From Marsupella aquatica (taxonomy: Eukaryota; Marchantiophyta), in contig OZ316896.1 in the NCBI GenBank assembly GCA_973895155.1, positions 22,940,001 through 23,004,000 of the forward strand: a DNA stretch of 64,000 bases. Direction: 5' to 3'. The notes beneath the pieces were generated by a model. It was not told the DNA's origin. It searched no databases and saw nothing but the letters and a program-made list of their open reading frames with translations. Below, piece by piece: positions 10,332 through 24,319 of this stretch; the first letter of the stretch is position 1, and each line of letters begins with the position of its first letter. The position numbers and the translations under genes were made by a program.

Positions 10332-13300
10332 TATCTGGAAGAATGCGAGCCACCTGAGCTACGCATGAACTAATCACAGACAGACGTACAGACAGAGACG
10401 AGAGCCACGCGGGGTGTCGAAGTTTGTAATGTAGAGGGACATACAACAGCCACCTGCCAACAGAAAGAGTAATTTTGACACCACAATGCTGTACCGTCCG
10501 CCCAGCCCTCACTTGACTCGCGATTGGTTCCTCTCAGTCTAGAACAATGAACTCGCGATTGGTTTCTCCCAGCCAGTCTTAAACAATTGCGTAAGCTCAG
10601 TTTGTCCGGGACTTTGTCATATTGACATGTGTAATCATCCATATCGAGGAAACGTAGTAGTCCAATAAGCTAATACCAAATGGTGTGAATAGATCCTTCT
10701 CAACAAGTTTCTTAGGCGCTCTAACGCTCAAACTAGGTATCCGAAGCGTGCACAAGAAGCTTCGCCCCTCCCAGCTGCCACATGAACATCATAAAATTAG
10801 AAACAAATCAACAAAATACTGGGAATAGACTTCGATCATATATAGCGCAGCTCTAGAAACCATCAGAAGGAGCAAGCTCTGGATCATCTAATATCATGAA
10901 TAGTGAACCCAGGTCATAAACCTCCACAGCCAAAATTAGCATCCCACACGTCTCACGTACTGCAAACTAGTGGCGTCGAATAGAGCACGTAGAAGGCACA
11001 TCGGACTTCGAGACAGAGTCAGTACCATGACACATAAGATCGAGACACCTGCTCCATCGTACAATTCTGAAAGGTGGAACCACATGAAAAGCCCAAGTAC
11101 CATTCATTAGGATCGAGTGGACGAATTGATTGACTACTGTTCTCTGAGAGGAGGACGGTTGGTGAACGTACCAATGGATCGCGATGCAAGGTTTCAGGCA
11201 ATCGATCACTCAGGCGTTCATAAGTAGGCATGTCGTCCGATTTGGCCATACACCTTTTCCAAGTCAATTGTTTCGCTGCAGGCGGATTGTAAGATGCAAA
11301 GTCAATCAATCAAAGTCTACCCAATCCTGCAACTGAAGGAAGCGCAGATCATCCTGAGGAGAATAGGAGCCTGGGGGAGAGCCCAGTATGATCAGCTTAC
11401 AAAGATAAATCCATCCCTCTTGCCTTGGTGACACCCTCTGTAGCGAGTGTCCGGTCGTTGTCACACGCCGCAACATAATTATCCACCACGAACATCTTCT
11501 AATATTGCGTAGTACATTACGGCTCATAGAAATATCATTTAGTAGTTTTATGAGATGAATGCGCTGTAGCAAGGTGAAGGTAGAAGTTACAATGATGATC
11601 TTTGCATGATGGATGCCCGCAACCTGAAAGCGCTGTTGGCCTGGAAACTCATCGTTCATTGTGGACGTCCGGCGGGTGGGCGACAATGAAGCAATTTCTA
11701 TGGACATGAAGCTCTGTCCCAAGTAACGAAGCTTATGAAAAAATGGATCACAGCCAGATGAAAATACGCGCAAGACAATGCCTGTCAAACAATTCATGAG
11801 TTCCATTCTCTGAGGCATTTAATACCAATTCAGAGATGGCCCCATGGATCTCAAGTTAACAAGGTAGACAAAGATGAATTTCTACGGTAAATTGAGATTG
11901 ATAGGCTCATCTCCGGCCGCCCGAGCTTCACAAGTAGCGACTGTCCAATAAAAATCAACGAAACCTAAGCTATACGCTAAGTCTTCCTGTGAAATATACG
12001 CACATATTAATAATTACGTAACTTGTTATGCATTTTGTCAAAGTTTCAACTACTACCTCTAAAGTATGGATTCGTTTGAACGATTCTCGGGCCAAAGTGG
12101 TCCGTTCGCTGGACGATCCTGACGAGGCAATCTCGCAAGTTGCCCATATTTAATACATGTCCAGAATTTTATTGCGATATCTAGATCAGGAACGCGACGA
12201 ATGAAAATCCACGCCGACTAGCTAGTGTTCATGAATATACTGTATTTACAAATAAGGATGCCATTCAACTATGGACTTTAAATTAAGCGGAGGTCTCGTA
12301 ACACTGAGATCAATCAAAGTTCAACCGACCTTACTATCTATCGTCCTCATTATTCTAGACGTTCATTCATAGATCATTCATCGGAGTTCTTACGTACTTC
12401 TCTTCCCATCTCGTCCCTCAATTCTTTCGTACTTTCCTTCCCTTCTACCAGTCTCCTGAGTCTCAGTTGAATGGAATGGCATGTACGTCCTGGACATTCC
12501 AGTGAAGCTCTGTAGCGAGCTGTAATTCCTGGATGCATTGGGTCTTAAGTGGCAGAGATGCTTCCTGGCATTCTACAAGTGGGATCTCCCGGGCACACTC
12601 AAGCAAAAATAATGCATAATTGGTCATTCCTCAAGTTAACCTCCGGAACTTCACAACGACAAAGAGATTGATACTGACCTCCAAAATTCTCTGAACTCAA
12701 CGATCACAGACCTATATGATCTGCAGAACTCCTTCTTAATTCCCTCTCCATGTATTCAAGGTGTTTCCTGATTCTCCAAGGATAAGCCTTGACAAGGACA
12801 TTCAATATAGAGGGTTGGGTGCCCATTGTTGCCGTAATCTAAAATAGTATTTTGGTTTTGGGTTCCAGTTGACGTTAAAAATGTGTTATCTAAAACAACT
12901 ATCAGAATGATGAAGCCTTCATCAGGATTCACAACGGCATAATTTCATTCGGAAAAATAAAGTCCTATTGAGAATAATTGACCATATTGTTCCCTAAAAC
13001 TACTGAACACAGTTTCTTTCATTCTGCTTCTGCGCTACGGAAATTTCCGAATTATTTATCTAGCTATGCGCGGATCTAACTAAACGCTGGACAAAGGCGA
13101 TCCACACAACAGTGAGCTTGCAATTGCTCTTGACACAACCTACTGATCTGCTCTAGTTCAAAAATTGTGGATCTAAGATGAAACCTGAAAATGCACGAAT
13201 CGCGCTTTCGCACTGCCGTACAATCGTCGGTAGCTGATAAGTAATAAGGCGCTTGAAGTTAAGGAAACCAGAACAAGAAGTCACATCATTCCAATGTAAG

Positions 13301-13519
13301 TTATGTCGTTGTCCGTGTAATTTCTGGAGAGATTGCTTTTCTCGCAGAGACGAGACGATCTCGAAATCAAGTTTAAATATATGCTCTAGCATGAGTAGTC
13401 CAACTTCTGACCCGCAGAATGCCCTACAATTCCTGGGATCATGTGAGATATAATTATCAACTCGTCGCTTCCTCGTTTACATCGATTTGAAGTTCGGAAA
13501 GTCTACATTCTATGAGTCC
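10332..13519. other. No gene I can support
   Basis: The longest frame is 170 codons on the minus strand at 11306-11818 (starts MPQRMELMNCLTGIVL). It has no recognisable motif, and its composition is not clearly protein-like. The rest has only short frames. Composition is balanced, so unrecognised exons are possible. Confidence 0.35.
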
Positions 13520-13870
13520 TCGTGGATGCACAGAAAAGTGTCACAAGATTGAGAAACACTCACTTCACTCTACAAAGAATGCAAGTTTTCACATATGATA
13601 TATGAGCGTTTCTCAGTCCTGTAACTCATTTCCATGTATGCAAGAAATTTACTTATCTCAATTTTGGCTGAGTTAGTGTACAAAACCTGCATTTTCAATG
13701 AGCGTCGTGCATGCACGGCAAAGTGTCACAAGCTTGAGAAACACTCACTCCACTCGATCTACTGATCGGGAGTGCGAGTTTACACACAGCATAAGCGTTT
13801 CTCAATCCTGTAACTCATTTCCATGTATGCAAAATATACATGTCCGAGTTTGCCGGAATTAGCTACAACT
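13520..13870 (+). repeat. Tandem pair of conserved hairpin units (~182 bp)
   Basis: Two copies, starting near 13527 and 13709, share GTCACAAG..TTGAGAAACACTCAC and, about 60 bp later, GCGTTTCTCARTCCTGTAACT followed by CATTTCCATGTATGCAA. Within each copy the first block is nearly the reverse complement of the second (ACAAGATTGAGAAACACTCA against TGAGCGTTTCTCAGTCCTGT). Each unit can thus fold into a stem of about 20 bp with a 40-50 base loop. The loop has diverged between copies while the arms are kept. Confidence 0.6.
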
Positions 13871-16800
13871 GAAGTAATTGGTCAATGCTTGATGCAATCT
13901 AATGGACGTGCTCCCAGCTCAGCACACTTAGTAGTCGTCCGCGTCCCATGGTAGGAGACAAGCTATCGTTGATGGCCTTGGACAGACACCAGGCGACTTA
14001 CTTCGATTATCTATCAAACGAATGAGCGACCTATCAATGTTCAGGGCATATCTCGCTCTTATGTAATCAGCTCACCGGCCAGACTGAGGGCTTCAATTCA
14101 GAAGCCGACAGGGTGTAGTTCTGGCACTCATGAACAGAGACATTTAGCCAACTGGCAGTACACGCGCATGGACACCAAGGGCTGGGCACGACGTTCCGGA
14201 CATCTATAGGCGGGATGAATCATGGCACCAATCATTCGAACTTCAAATTGCAGTGACAAGACACTAAGAACTGTATATATGCAAGCTTGCAATGACCATG
14301 TCTAGCACTCATCGATTGCTAGCTTGTGCTGTTTCAGGAGTAAGTCCCACTTGGTTGAAATCCAAGTGGAATGGTCTAACCTTCTCTGGTGTGGGTGCCG
14401 TGGAGACATGATTGTACTCATTTGCATTTAGGCAGACAACACAACGATGTCATACAGTTGAAATGGCGTGCAATTACTTACTTCACGTTAAATGGTGGGA
14501 GCCAGCCCTCCTTCTGGTTGATTAGTGGTTGCGAGCATATTTACATTGCGTCACTTCAGACTTACTGTACAAGAATCCAGCTTTGCTTTAGAACCGAAAG
14601 GACATATATAGTATATATCCATCCAATCATCATTCTATCAAAATGGAAGGGCGAACTAAGAGTACCTCATCCAGAACAGAGTGGCAGAAATCGGGCAGCT
14701 GAGCCCACAGAAGGCTCAAATTCGTCTAGTGTGAGCAATGCTTTTTGTGACAAACGAATCAATTAGCACTGGATGCACAATAAGCGTCGTATATTATTTT
14801 TTGAAATTGAAAAGCTTTACAACAAAGTGACACACGTAATTGAAACTATCATTGGCTATCTGAACAGTCAAATTGTATTAGAATTGATTCAAATGAAATG
14901 GGAAGTCTATGGTAAATGCTGCAGCAAACAGTCTCAAGTAAGAAAACAAGTATGAACACTTACTACGCTCCATAGAGTCGGTGATTGAAGGAGGGCTATC
15001 TGAACAGTCAATTTTCGCATCTTTTCTCGTCCTGTCTCACGCATCATTTTCAATCTATATCACGAATCTCCTGGACATCCAAGTGGGAATGAGGAGGACG
15101 AGTGCACGCGCGCAGCTGAGTAGGACCACGTAACGGACGTACGCTGGCCACCGATGCCGAAACAGCCCAACAACTTACTGTTGCTACGCTTGAAAAAAAA
15201 TCAGGTGACTCGCTTTAGAATAGCTTATAGAAATATCTCCCTTCAGTTGGCTGCGCGTGGTACATGCAATATTATTTCATTGCAAGTAACAGGAATGGCA
15301 TGCTTCTTAATTTACGATTGTGGAGCATTAACTTCCTCGCAGGCCAGCGATTTTCAGTTTAGAGCGAAATTCTGAATCTTTTCTTGAATGAATGGAAAAT
15401 TCTAATGACCGAATATGAACCCCCAAAGGCTGAGCATACGAATGCCAGCTGGGGTCTAACTGCCGCATCTTTTGGACTCCTTAACTATTTCAGGAGGGCA
15501 CTTTTGCAAAGGTTGACTACTTTTCGTGACCAGCATCCAATCTGAATACTTGTCCGGTACATATGCAACATTTTCGTCACGAGGCTGGTCACGAGGACAG
15601 GATTTCCGGCTGAGAACGTTGCTAAAATTCGCCCACTTTCAGAAAGAGATCTTTCGAGTCGTTTTTCCATGCGCCACCAGTTTCATAAGACCTTGCAAGG
15701 CTACATGATAATGAGAGCTGCCCAAAGTCAAAGTCAATCGAAGTACTTTTGTGCTCAGAGTTGCTGAAGAGAGATCGGAGGCAGATTGACCACCACTTTC
15801 GTCTTGAATTGGGCGGTAAATAAAGCACGAGATGAAGTACAGTGCTCAGGCAGCCAGAGCTGAACATAGTATGACAGGAATTCCGACTGGTGCATTGGTA
15901 CACCGTGCTCTACAGCTGAGCTTAGTTACCTACCGTAAGCAAATCTCCGTGCAGCCAAAGGGAATGTCAGGTTTGAGTTTTACTGTCTTCATTCGGCCAC
16001 AAATTTTCTCCAAATCCGGGTTTCAACATTGAATGAAAGAACTATGTGAGTTCGTCCGGGGACCCAGGCAAATGGCCATGGTGGAGCAAGAGAGTATTTA
16101 TATTGAACAAAGATTTCAAGTGCTAATTATACGGAACAAGGTGTAAGCCAAATCAAGAGACTAATTGGGAACATTGGCTCAACTCCCTCACTGGCTGCTC
16201 CAGAAGTCAAATGAACTGACATTCTGATTTCTGATCTACATATCTTTGATAGGAAGCTCAGGGGTTCGCTTCCAAGAAGACTGTAGAAGTTGAAAGTCGA
16301 TCAGGTGTAATTGTAGTGCTGTGATGACGCAGTCTTAGCTAGTACCTGTACTCACTCGACGAACAAGCCCAAAACTTTTGCAGGAGATGTATGTTGCCCA
16401 TTGCTGCCCGGTATTGTCATCATGACAGTTCTTAGAAGGGAAAGGAAATGTGACCTCGTCATCATTACGTGTACAGCCAATGCAAACTAGGAGCTACAGT
16501 GGTTCTTCTGTTCTCATCATTGCAGCATTGCGTGTTAGTATGACCAAAGCAAACTTTGGGGAGGAGCAACAGTGCAAATTCCCTGTTCACGTGCACACGA
16601 TCTGAGGATGTGGTAGCTGGCTTGTAGTAAATCTTATTCAGCGTTCTCGTGAAGCTGATTGGGAAAACCTCGATCACTAAGATCTGCATGAATTACACCT
16701 TTCTACTGCAAAGCGATGGTGTGCGAACTTCCGGCCCCCAGTTTTTGTTCGACTGTAGATGCTTTTCAGACCAATAATGGGTAGATATCAGGTCGCAGAT

Positions 16801-17757
16801 AATCACTTGAAGTGCTTTCAAGTCTTCAGGAAAAAAGATGTACACTGTTTACCTTAGTCAGAGTTAGAGCATCCCCACCAGTGCTCTGTAACGGTCCGGA
16901 ATCGGGATGATTGGCCTCTCCCAGCCAGGCGACCAAATTTCCACTTCTGCATGGGGACAGGTTCTGTAAACCATATCCAAAGCCATGCAAAAATTGTTTT
17001 CTGTGTGCCAGGATGTTGGCCCAGCCCTGGCAGAACTATTCGCTTGAAGACCACCTCCAAAAACGATTTTAAAAAGTATCAAGAAGTTAATATTTAAAGT
17101 CGTGTCAAATGATTGAAAGGAGATGATTATGAGACGCTTGTTTTGCAATTGAGGTTTGAATGAGCAGATTATTAATTTTGAACAAAAGTTGTAAGCTGCT
17201 TTGGAGTGCCGGATTTTTCCTGCAGGGTTTTTCTTTCAAAGGATGATAGGACGAAAGTTTAGGTTCCGAAATATTCAAAATTAAATAAAAGCCCAAGCCC
17301 AAGCCTTCCTATGAGATATGATTAGATAAGCCAAGAACGTCCTACAGCATGGAACATATTGCTCTTGTGTGAACATCAAACTTCCCTACGATACAAGAGA
17401 GGCATGAGATCTCCATCCAAACCTTTAAATCTGGATGCATGGGATCCCAAAATGCATCATTCTATCTATCAAACTGAAGCTCGTTTACTCTACATCCATG
17501 ATTGTCATCCTTCAGTTGTTAAAATGTACAATTTTTGTCACCCTTGCAAAGGTTGTAGAATCAATAGCCACTGGAACCAAATTCCCATAGAGAAGCTTCC
17601 AGAATGAGCTTGAAAGAATTTACGGAATTAGCTTTGTTTCTCAGATTGAATCTATCCGAGCCCAACTGCTTTTCACTAGAGTAAAGATATTGAAAATAGG
17701 GGAACAGTAAGTATGTTGGCGCAAGTACAAGAACAATTTCCCCTAAATCTCCTGAAT
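13871..17757. other. No gene I can support
   Basis: Open frames are all under about 130 codons and carry no motif. Gene-like composition persists to about 17.0 kb and then turns AT-rich. Confidence 0.35.
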
Positions 17758-17899
17758 GCAATCTTAAAAGTAATGTTTAACTTACAGTTTCATTTCATAG
17801 AATTTCAATCTTAAAAGTAATGTTTAACTTACAGTTTCATTTCATAGAAATTTCAATCTTAAAAGTAATGTTTAACTTAAAGTTGCATTTCATAGAAAG
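17758..17899 (+). repeat. Three tandem ~47-bp units
   Basis: The unit CAATCTTAAAAGTAATGTTT plus AACTTACAGTTTCATTTCATAGAA starts at 17759, 17806 and 17854. The third copy is slightly diverged. Confidence 0.85.
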
Positions 17900-19654
17900 T
17901 GGCATGTTTCCCAAATGACCTGCATGTGGGTGCAATCTGAAGAGCAATGTTAGATACATGTGTTTCAAGTTCATTTCATCTTGATGACAAAAAGGGCATG
18001 TTATCCAGATCATGAGAATATGGGTGCAATTTGAAGAGCAATCTTACTCTTTCTTCTTGGCAGAAATATCCTAGTCAACCTTTTGGAACTCGTGCAAGAC
18101 ACGTGACTGAATAAACGTGGACCTTTCCAGCCTTCACTACAGTGGAGACAGCCCACCTGTGATTATTCATGTTAACCATTCCTGACTGACCATAGTAACG
18201 TCTTAACGTTGGGACTTTGGTTTGGTGTCCAGTTGCTTCCACAAGCTTTGCAAGGGTAAGAAAAATCCTGCAACTCATGTGCACTGGTAATAACTTGATT
18301 AGCAATAGTTACTTATGCAAGTGACTATTTGAGTTTCTCCCAGCCAAAAAGCATTTTCAGTCTACTTTGGCCAGTAGTTTGCTGAGTCCTAGCCAAGACA
18401 TGTGTTCCCGGCCTATTCCAACCTAACAAACACATTTTTCAGGGCGGTTTGCCATTTTAATTTTTTCAGGCTCTCCGAGGGGCTGTCGGGTCTGGAAATT
18501 TACTTCCTCCCCATTTCCCAAACTTGCCCACATATTTCTCGAGCCCACTATATCTGGAAAGTCGCATTTTTGTGCTATACCCTACTTTTTCTTATCATCT
18601 CAATTTTATTTTCAATTTTGCATGAACCTATTAGGAGTAGGGTACTTCCAAGTCCTCCTTAGTTACACGTATGCAGAGTATTTGTAATTGAACTGAGAGG
18701 CCAGGTTTAGCGACAGAGGATGTGATTCAGAAGTTCATTCTGAGCATTCTGTAAAAAGCTTTCTCAACTTGGGACATTGGTTTCAGTGACAATTGCTTCA
18801 TCCAGCTTTGTAATCTTGAGTAAAAGAAGTCCTACAACTCATGTCCTTCAGAGGCCTCACCTGCCCCAGACCAGGGTAAATTTATGTTTTTCTTTTTTGT
18901 CAGGGTGGCAAATGCTAACCTGTATATTCCCTATCTACAGTAACTTTCCTATATTATATTGATTTCTAGCTGTTTGATCTCTCTAGGTCTATTAAGGACT
19001 ACTGTCTATGTTTTGCCAAAAGTGGTTAAGATTTTAATTTGAGTGAGGTGGAAGCTGGCTAATTAATTTTGGCCACTAAAAACATTGTTGTCCCGGACTA
19101 TCTGTAGTTGTCAGGGGTGAGGTTTAGTGACAAGATGACCAGTAGATGGGCCTAGGTCATTTGTGTTCCGTTCCTCAGTCCGATTGGATAGACTAATTAA
19201 AGGTCTAGGTCAGGAGGTTGTAGTTAACTCTACAACAAAGCCACAACTGTTGAATAAGGCGTGACTTGCTTAGTGTCTCATATGAGAGTATGATAATATT
19301 ATTTTTTATAACCCAAGGTTTGCATTGTGAACCTAAATTTAGCAGAATATGTTAATCTTTACTCCAGGACCTTAATTGGTTAATGACAAACTAAGTATGA
19401 AATAAGGTTAAAGATAAATGTTGATAGTTACCCAACTGTTACAATAGTTATCAGCTTCAGTAACATTGAATACTAAGGGATCTCAATAATGTTTACCAGT
19501 CTTGGATAAATAATCTATATAAGGATACTTAGACAGTAACAGTGTGAACCTAATTATGCTGGCCAACCATGGTTTAAAGAATGTTTAGTACCAGCTTGGG
19601 GCTCACTCCAAGGGAGGCCCCACATCATGCGCGAAGCTTTGGGTCATAACTTAC
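17900..19654. other. No gene recognised
   Basis: AT-rich sequence with short frames only. Phrases such as GGGTGCAATCTGAAGAGCAAT recur at 17930 and 18025, suggesting degenerate repeats. Confidence 0.35.
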
Positions 19655-19870
19655 AAAAAGGGCCAACCCAGGGGCCAACACAAAGTGCAAATAAGGGAAA
19701 GCAAACGAGGTCAACAGTGGACAAACACCAAGCCATGAAGCAGAGGCAATACTGAAAATCTAGGATCCGAAAGAGGAATTACAAGAACTAAAGGGAAAAG
19801 AACTACCATTGCATTGATAGTTATAGCGACAGAGACAAGAAACAAGTAAACCAGGAAAAAAAATTCCTGT
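19655..19870 (+). repeat. Dispersed repeat, family B, copy 1
   Basis: Contains GAGGTCAACAGTGGACAAAC followed by ACCAA, also seen in related form at about 21000 and 24585. It is followed in each copy by a purine-rich stretch and a CTACCA/CTCACC..TTCA block. Confidence 0.45.
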
Positions 19871-20924
19871 TTTTAATATGCTGTTACTAGCAAAAAATCA
19901 CTGTTACCAGCAAAAATGACAATTTAAAAATATCTCCTAACAGGTCTCATTTTCCAAAAAAAACTAACAATACAACATGTTGGCTAGCTTTGGATGCTAG
20001 CAAAAACAAATTGTAAAAAAAATTAAAAACTTTTTTTCTCAAAAATCAAATTTCAAAAAAACAATTCCAAAAAAATTGTCACCCATTTTCCTGTTACCAA
20101 TTTTCTTCCTGTTACCATTTTTTTCCTTGTTACCATTTTTTTTCAGTAACCAATCCAATTATTTTCCAATTTAAAAACAAAGCTATTTAATCCCCCTCCC
20201 CTTGCCCCCCCACTCTCCCTAGTATCGAACACACGCATTATTTTGTACCCTTCCCCCACTCACATCTACCTCCTTCCTAAAATGAAGAAGAAGCACCCCA
20301 TTCCCTCTCTCCTTCCAAAAGAACCCGTATCTTATGGCCCTTTTCTTTGCCCCATCTTTGCTTTGCAAATGACCAAACTAAGGGCAAACTGAAACAAAAA
20401 ATAGTAATCTAAGAGAATGATGTGACGTTTAGCCAGTTGCACCGGCCATAGGCCCCACAATAGGTTTAAACCACTATTATCCCCAACGCAAAACATGGTG
20501 CATTCAGGTTACTACAATTAGCCAATTATGTTCTTAACATAGTAAGAAAGTGCACTAATTTGTTCTTTAGGGGACAGTGGTGGCTAAAACACACCAATGA
20601 AACACCCCAACCCCCAACCCCCACCCACACCATAACAAGCCCATGCAACAAGACAACCAAGACACATTTCAAACAGATTTCTCCTATTTAATTTCCCCCG
20701 GTATTTTCCTTTAATCTTTCTAAACAAACTTTAAATGATTTGCTCCTAATCCCTCCTCTCTTGTGTCCAAACAGATTTTAAAAAGATTCCTTCCTTTTTC
20801 CCTCCTCGTCTCTATGTAGACAAATTGAAAAACATTCTCTCCTATTTCCTCCCCTTTATTATATAAAACATTCCCAAAGAACAAAAGGGCCTAAGTAGCA
20901 GGAGACGGGATACCAAAGGGGGAA
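19871..20924. other. Low-complexity A/T- and C-rich sequence
   Basis: Repeated CTGTTACCA words at 19880-20140, long A and T runs, and C-rich stretches. No open frame of note. Confidence 0.5.
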
Positions 20925-21260
20925 AACCCAATAAAGAGAAAGGACCATCATTTATACAGAAAGGAACAAGTTACAAAGTACAATGAAGGCAAAGCAAAAG
21001 AGGTCCAAAGAGGACAAACACCAAACACTTAAAAAGAGGCAAATGTCCAACCAGTAAGAAACCTAGTTTAATTAATTTTCCTAAATATTTTCCTTTTGAT
21101 CAACAAGTGAACAAGAAGAAGAAGAAAGAAAAAAGAAAAAAACAATGAAAAGGAGCTACCACTTCACTAGTGTGATCAACCAATTGTACACAGCTAAGGC
21201 AAATATGCAAGACTGAGCTAAATAATGGTCCACATCCAGTGTAGTCCCTAAATCTGCAAG
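20925..21260 (+). repeat. Dispersed repeat, family B, copy 2
   Basis: Shares AAAGAGGACAAACACCAAAC, then an AAGAAGAAAG-rich stretch, GAGCTACCACTTCACTAGTG and AATGGTCCACATCCAGTGTA with copies 1 and 3 (GATGGTCCATATCTAGACAG in copy 3). Confidence 0.45.
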
Positions 21261-21437
21261 TCAGACAGGGATGTCCTGTAAGCCAGGGGGCAAACCTCTG
21301 CTGGAGCCAGTGCGGGAGGCACACTATCTAGCACCCACCATGAGAGATGGATGTTGGATCGCTTCAACTTGAGTGTATTGTAACGTGACTGATTTGGATG
21401 ATAAATGGGCATGGTCAAACTAGATAGCAGAGATCTG

Positions 21438-21520
21438 CCCATGTCAAAGAAGCCCATCAAAATTATGATGATGAAGCAACTATTTGTCAAAGAAGCCCAT
21501 CAAAATGATGATGAAGCTGC
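21438..21520. repeat. Tandem duplication of ~43 bp
   Basis: TGTCAAAGAAGCCCATCAAA followed by (AT)GATGATGAAGC occurs twice, at about 21442 and 21485. Confidence 0.75.
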
Positions 21521-23120
21521 CAAAATATCTAAGAGTAAGGGGGATGAAGCTACTAGATAAAGCACATGCAACATATTTTGTCTTTGTTATCTCGTTTGTT
21601 ATTGCTCCCTGTGAAGCTGCTGCCCATGCCATTATTGCTGCTATCCCGATGATGTCTTGGCCTAGACTGAGGGTTGGGCACCACAACATCAGCCAAGGTA
21701 CGTTGGCATGGTATGGACTTAGATCATCCCATATTAACCGATATGGTGGAGGACCAGGAAAACAAGCATCACTTCCCTCCGCACAATCATGTACCAATCA
21801 TGCAAAGTCCCAGAGAAAATGTGACCACACAACATCATGAACAATTATGGTCTCACCACCCAAACTCCATCAAGGGATAGGTACCCGTGTGATGGGAATC
21901 AAACCTTGATTCCCACATGCGTAGGAAGCAGGTAAGCCTAGAAAAAGTCAGTGGGTTACCCATACAAAGATGCATATATGTATTTATATCCTTTAAAGAC
22001 ATCTGCAAGTGAGGAATGGATGGGCCTGAAGCCACCCCCTCTCCACCCTTCCCTCCAAAGGAAAGGAACAAACTGGGGAAACCAATGACACAAGCTACCC
22101 AAGAGCCACAAAGCCAAGTGTCAAAGAACAAATTAAAGGCCTAGGGAGCCACAAAAGGAAAAGTCTATGTATGGCTCCTTTGTTCTTTGAAGGGAAGACC
22201 TAGGGAGCCACAAATTGAAAAGTCTGTATGTTCGTTTGTTCTTGGCACTATTTTATATAACTAAGGCCCAAAGTAACCACAAATTGAAAAGCTTGTGGTT
22301 CCTTTTGTTCTTGTAGTGTTTTATATAATTATTCTTATCACTTCTCTACACCTTAGCCTTTCCACCCTCTACTTTCGTACTTTAGTACAGTACTATATAT
22401 TGTCCTTGAATTATTTTCTAAAGCGACAACAATCTTTCCAACCAATTATGCTTTTGAGTTAATCTCAAATTTTAGTCCCGATTTTAGTCTGATAAATATA
22501 CAACATGATCTGAAATGAAAAGAGACAGCTCTCACCCTTGACTCTCACATGCAAGAAGCCAAATAAACAGTACTTTTATTTCTATGATTGATCCAAAATA
22601 TCTAAGGGTTTTGAAAAATCTGATTGGTAATTTTCTGTGATTTTATACATTTCTGAAAGTCTCCAAAACTAGTTAGTTTAAGGCTTTTATTTATTATGCT
22701 CTTTGTTCACTGAGACTGTTCACTGAGTGTTTTCCAAACATACAATTTAAATTTTTACTTAATGTTGAACCTATTTGATACAGTGTTTTCTATGGTCATA
22801 GTATTAGTAATCATATTAAATGTTTTCCCACGCCTGACAATACAAAGAAGCTGAGGTATTTCCTTTACAAGGAATATGGCATCTCCTATGTTTCCCCTCT
22901 TATAATAGGTCTACAATTATACGGTTGAACATGTGCTTGCAAAGCAACCCTAGCTACCTTAATCCTCTACCTAATAAGTAATAAGCTCAGTGTGTGAAAT
23001 GCAAAATCATTATTATGAGATGCCTTTCATTTGCATAGATGTGATGACCGGGGTCATGACACTAGTTTATAGTCACTCAGTGTGAACCAGTACTGAACGT
23101 GCATAATTAAGACTACTGTC
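21521..23120. other. No gene recognised
   Basis: The 118-codon plus-strand frame at 21484-21840 overlaps an equally long minus-strand one and has no motif. Related phrases (CTAGGGAGCCACAAA..GAAAAGTCT) occur at 22140, 22200 and 22265, pointing to degenerate repeats. Confidence 0.35.
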
Positions 23121-23126
23121 TTCCCC

Positions 23127-23168
23127 CGAACACAACGCCCGGGGCGCTGTCCGGGGGCGCTGTGTTCG
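23127..23168. repeat. 42-bp GC-rich palindrome
   Basis: CGAACACAACGCCC at the left pairs with GGGCGCTGTGTTCG at the right. This gives a near-perfect stem of about 15 bp, and the core GGGGCGCTGTCCGGGG is itself GC-rich. The flanking GTCTTCCCCC links it to the hairpin at 24.3 kb. Confidence 0.8.
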
Positions 23169-24319
23169 AAAATAGTCAAAACAGGGACTTTAGGCAAAAA
23201 TGACATTCAAGTGACTATAGGAGAAAGGTAACCGGCTTGCAACTACTATACGTTACTTTAAAATCGTCCTACACATCCGCTCTTTCAACTTACGAAATCC
23301 ATCGTCCTTTGAGAAATGTAATCTAATTTCAAAATCCTTCATTCTCGAAGAAGTGTGCGCTGTTTCCAAAATGTTAAGCAGTAATCTGGAAGTATCGATA
23401 TATTGTTCTGTTGTGTGAACTTTTGACAGACTTTCACATCAACCTCTGACTGATGCCGCGATGTCTCGTCCAAGAAACCCGTAGTACCTACGTGCATAAT
23501 TAGGTCTGACTACTCACTTTCTCTATTTTCAATTTTCCATTGCCTTCAAGATCAAGGCACTCCAATAGAAGCAAAGCAGTCTCACGAACATTCCACACTG
23601 CATGAAGAAAGATCAAATAATTATAGAACTGAGAAAATTGGCCACAGTAAACCAAACAACTGTGAAAAGTGGACAAATATGTTTTACTAACAAAGTGATA
23701 ATAGTACACTTGGTATGTATGTTTGTCAGGTTTTGTTTTCTGTTGCAAATTTGATTTCTCCCCTTGTGTAATTTCAGTGGTTCAATTATTTAGCTACACA
23801 TCCTTTGATTGAGAAAATATTGTTGGGAAGTCAAAAAACCAAAACTTTCAGAACACACTTCTATGCCTATCATTCCTACTTACACTTTACATGCATCTCA
23901 CAATGCCAAAATTCAAGCACATTTATTACCTTAAATTTGAACATAACCCCACATTTTGAAGACAACGTCACATTTCAAACACAGGCCAAAAAATGAAAAC
24001 ATTGACTTCAAACTTGAACCTTGGGGGTTTCACTTCCACAAAAATGGCATATCACGTGCGACGAAGGATAGGGTCATTTTATTGGTTCTAAGGGAAGACT
24101 TAAGAATTTTTGTAGAAGAACAATAGGGTCTTTTTAATTCAATTTTGAGACTTATAAGAACATTAGGGTCTTTTTAATCCAATTTTTAGAAAATTCCAAG
24201 AATATTCCAAATTTATAGGGGTTAATTTTTTTTTAAAAATTCCTACATTTTAGGGGGTCCGAGGCCTAAAAACGTCGCAGGCCATGGGAGGTCCCCATAT
24301 AGTGAGACCCCTGAGACTT

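Noticed and set aside
11306-11818. 170-aa minus-strand ORF as a gene
   Set aside because: No recognisable motif or domain, no splice context; possible but not supportable.
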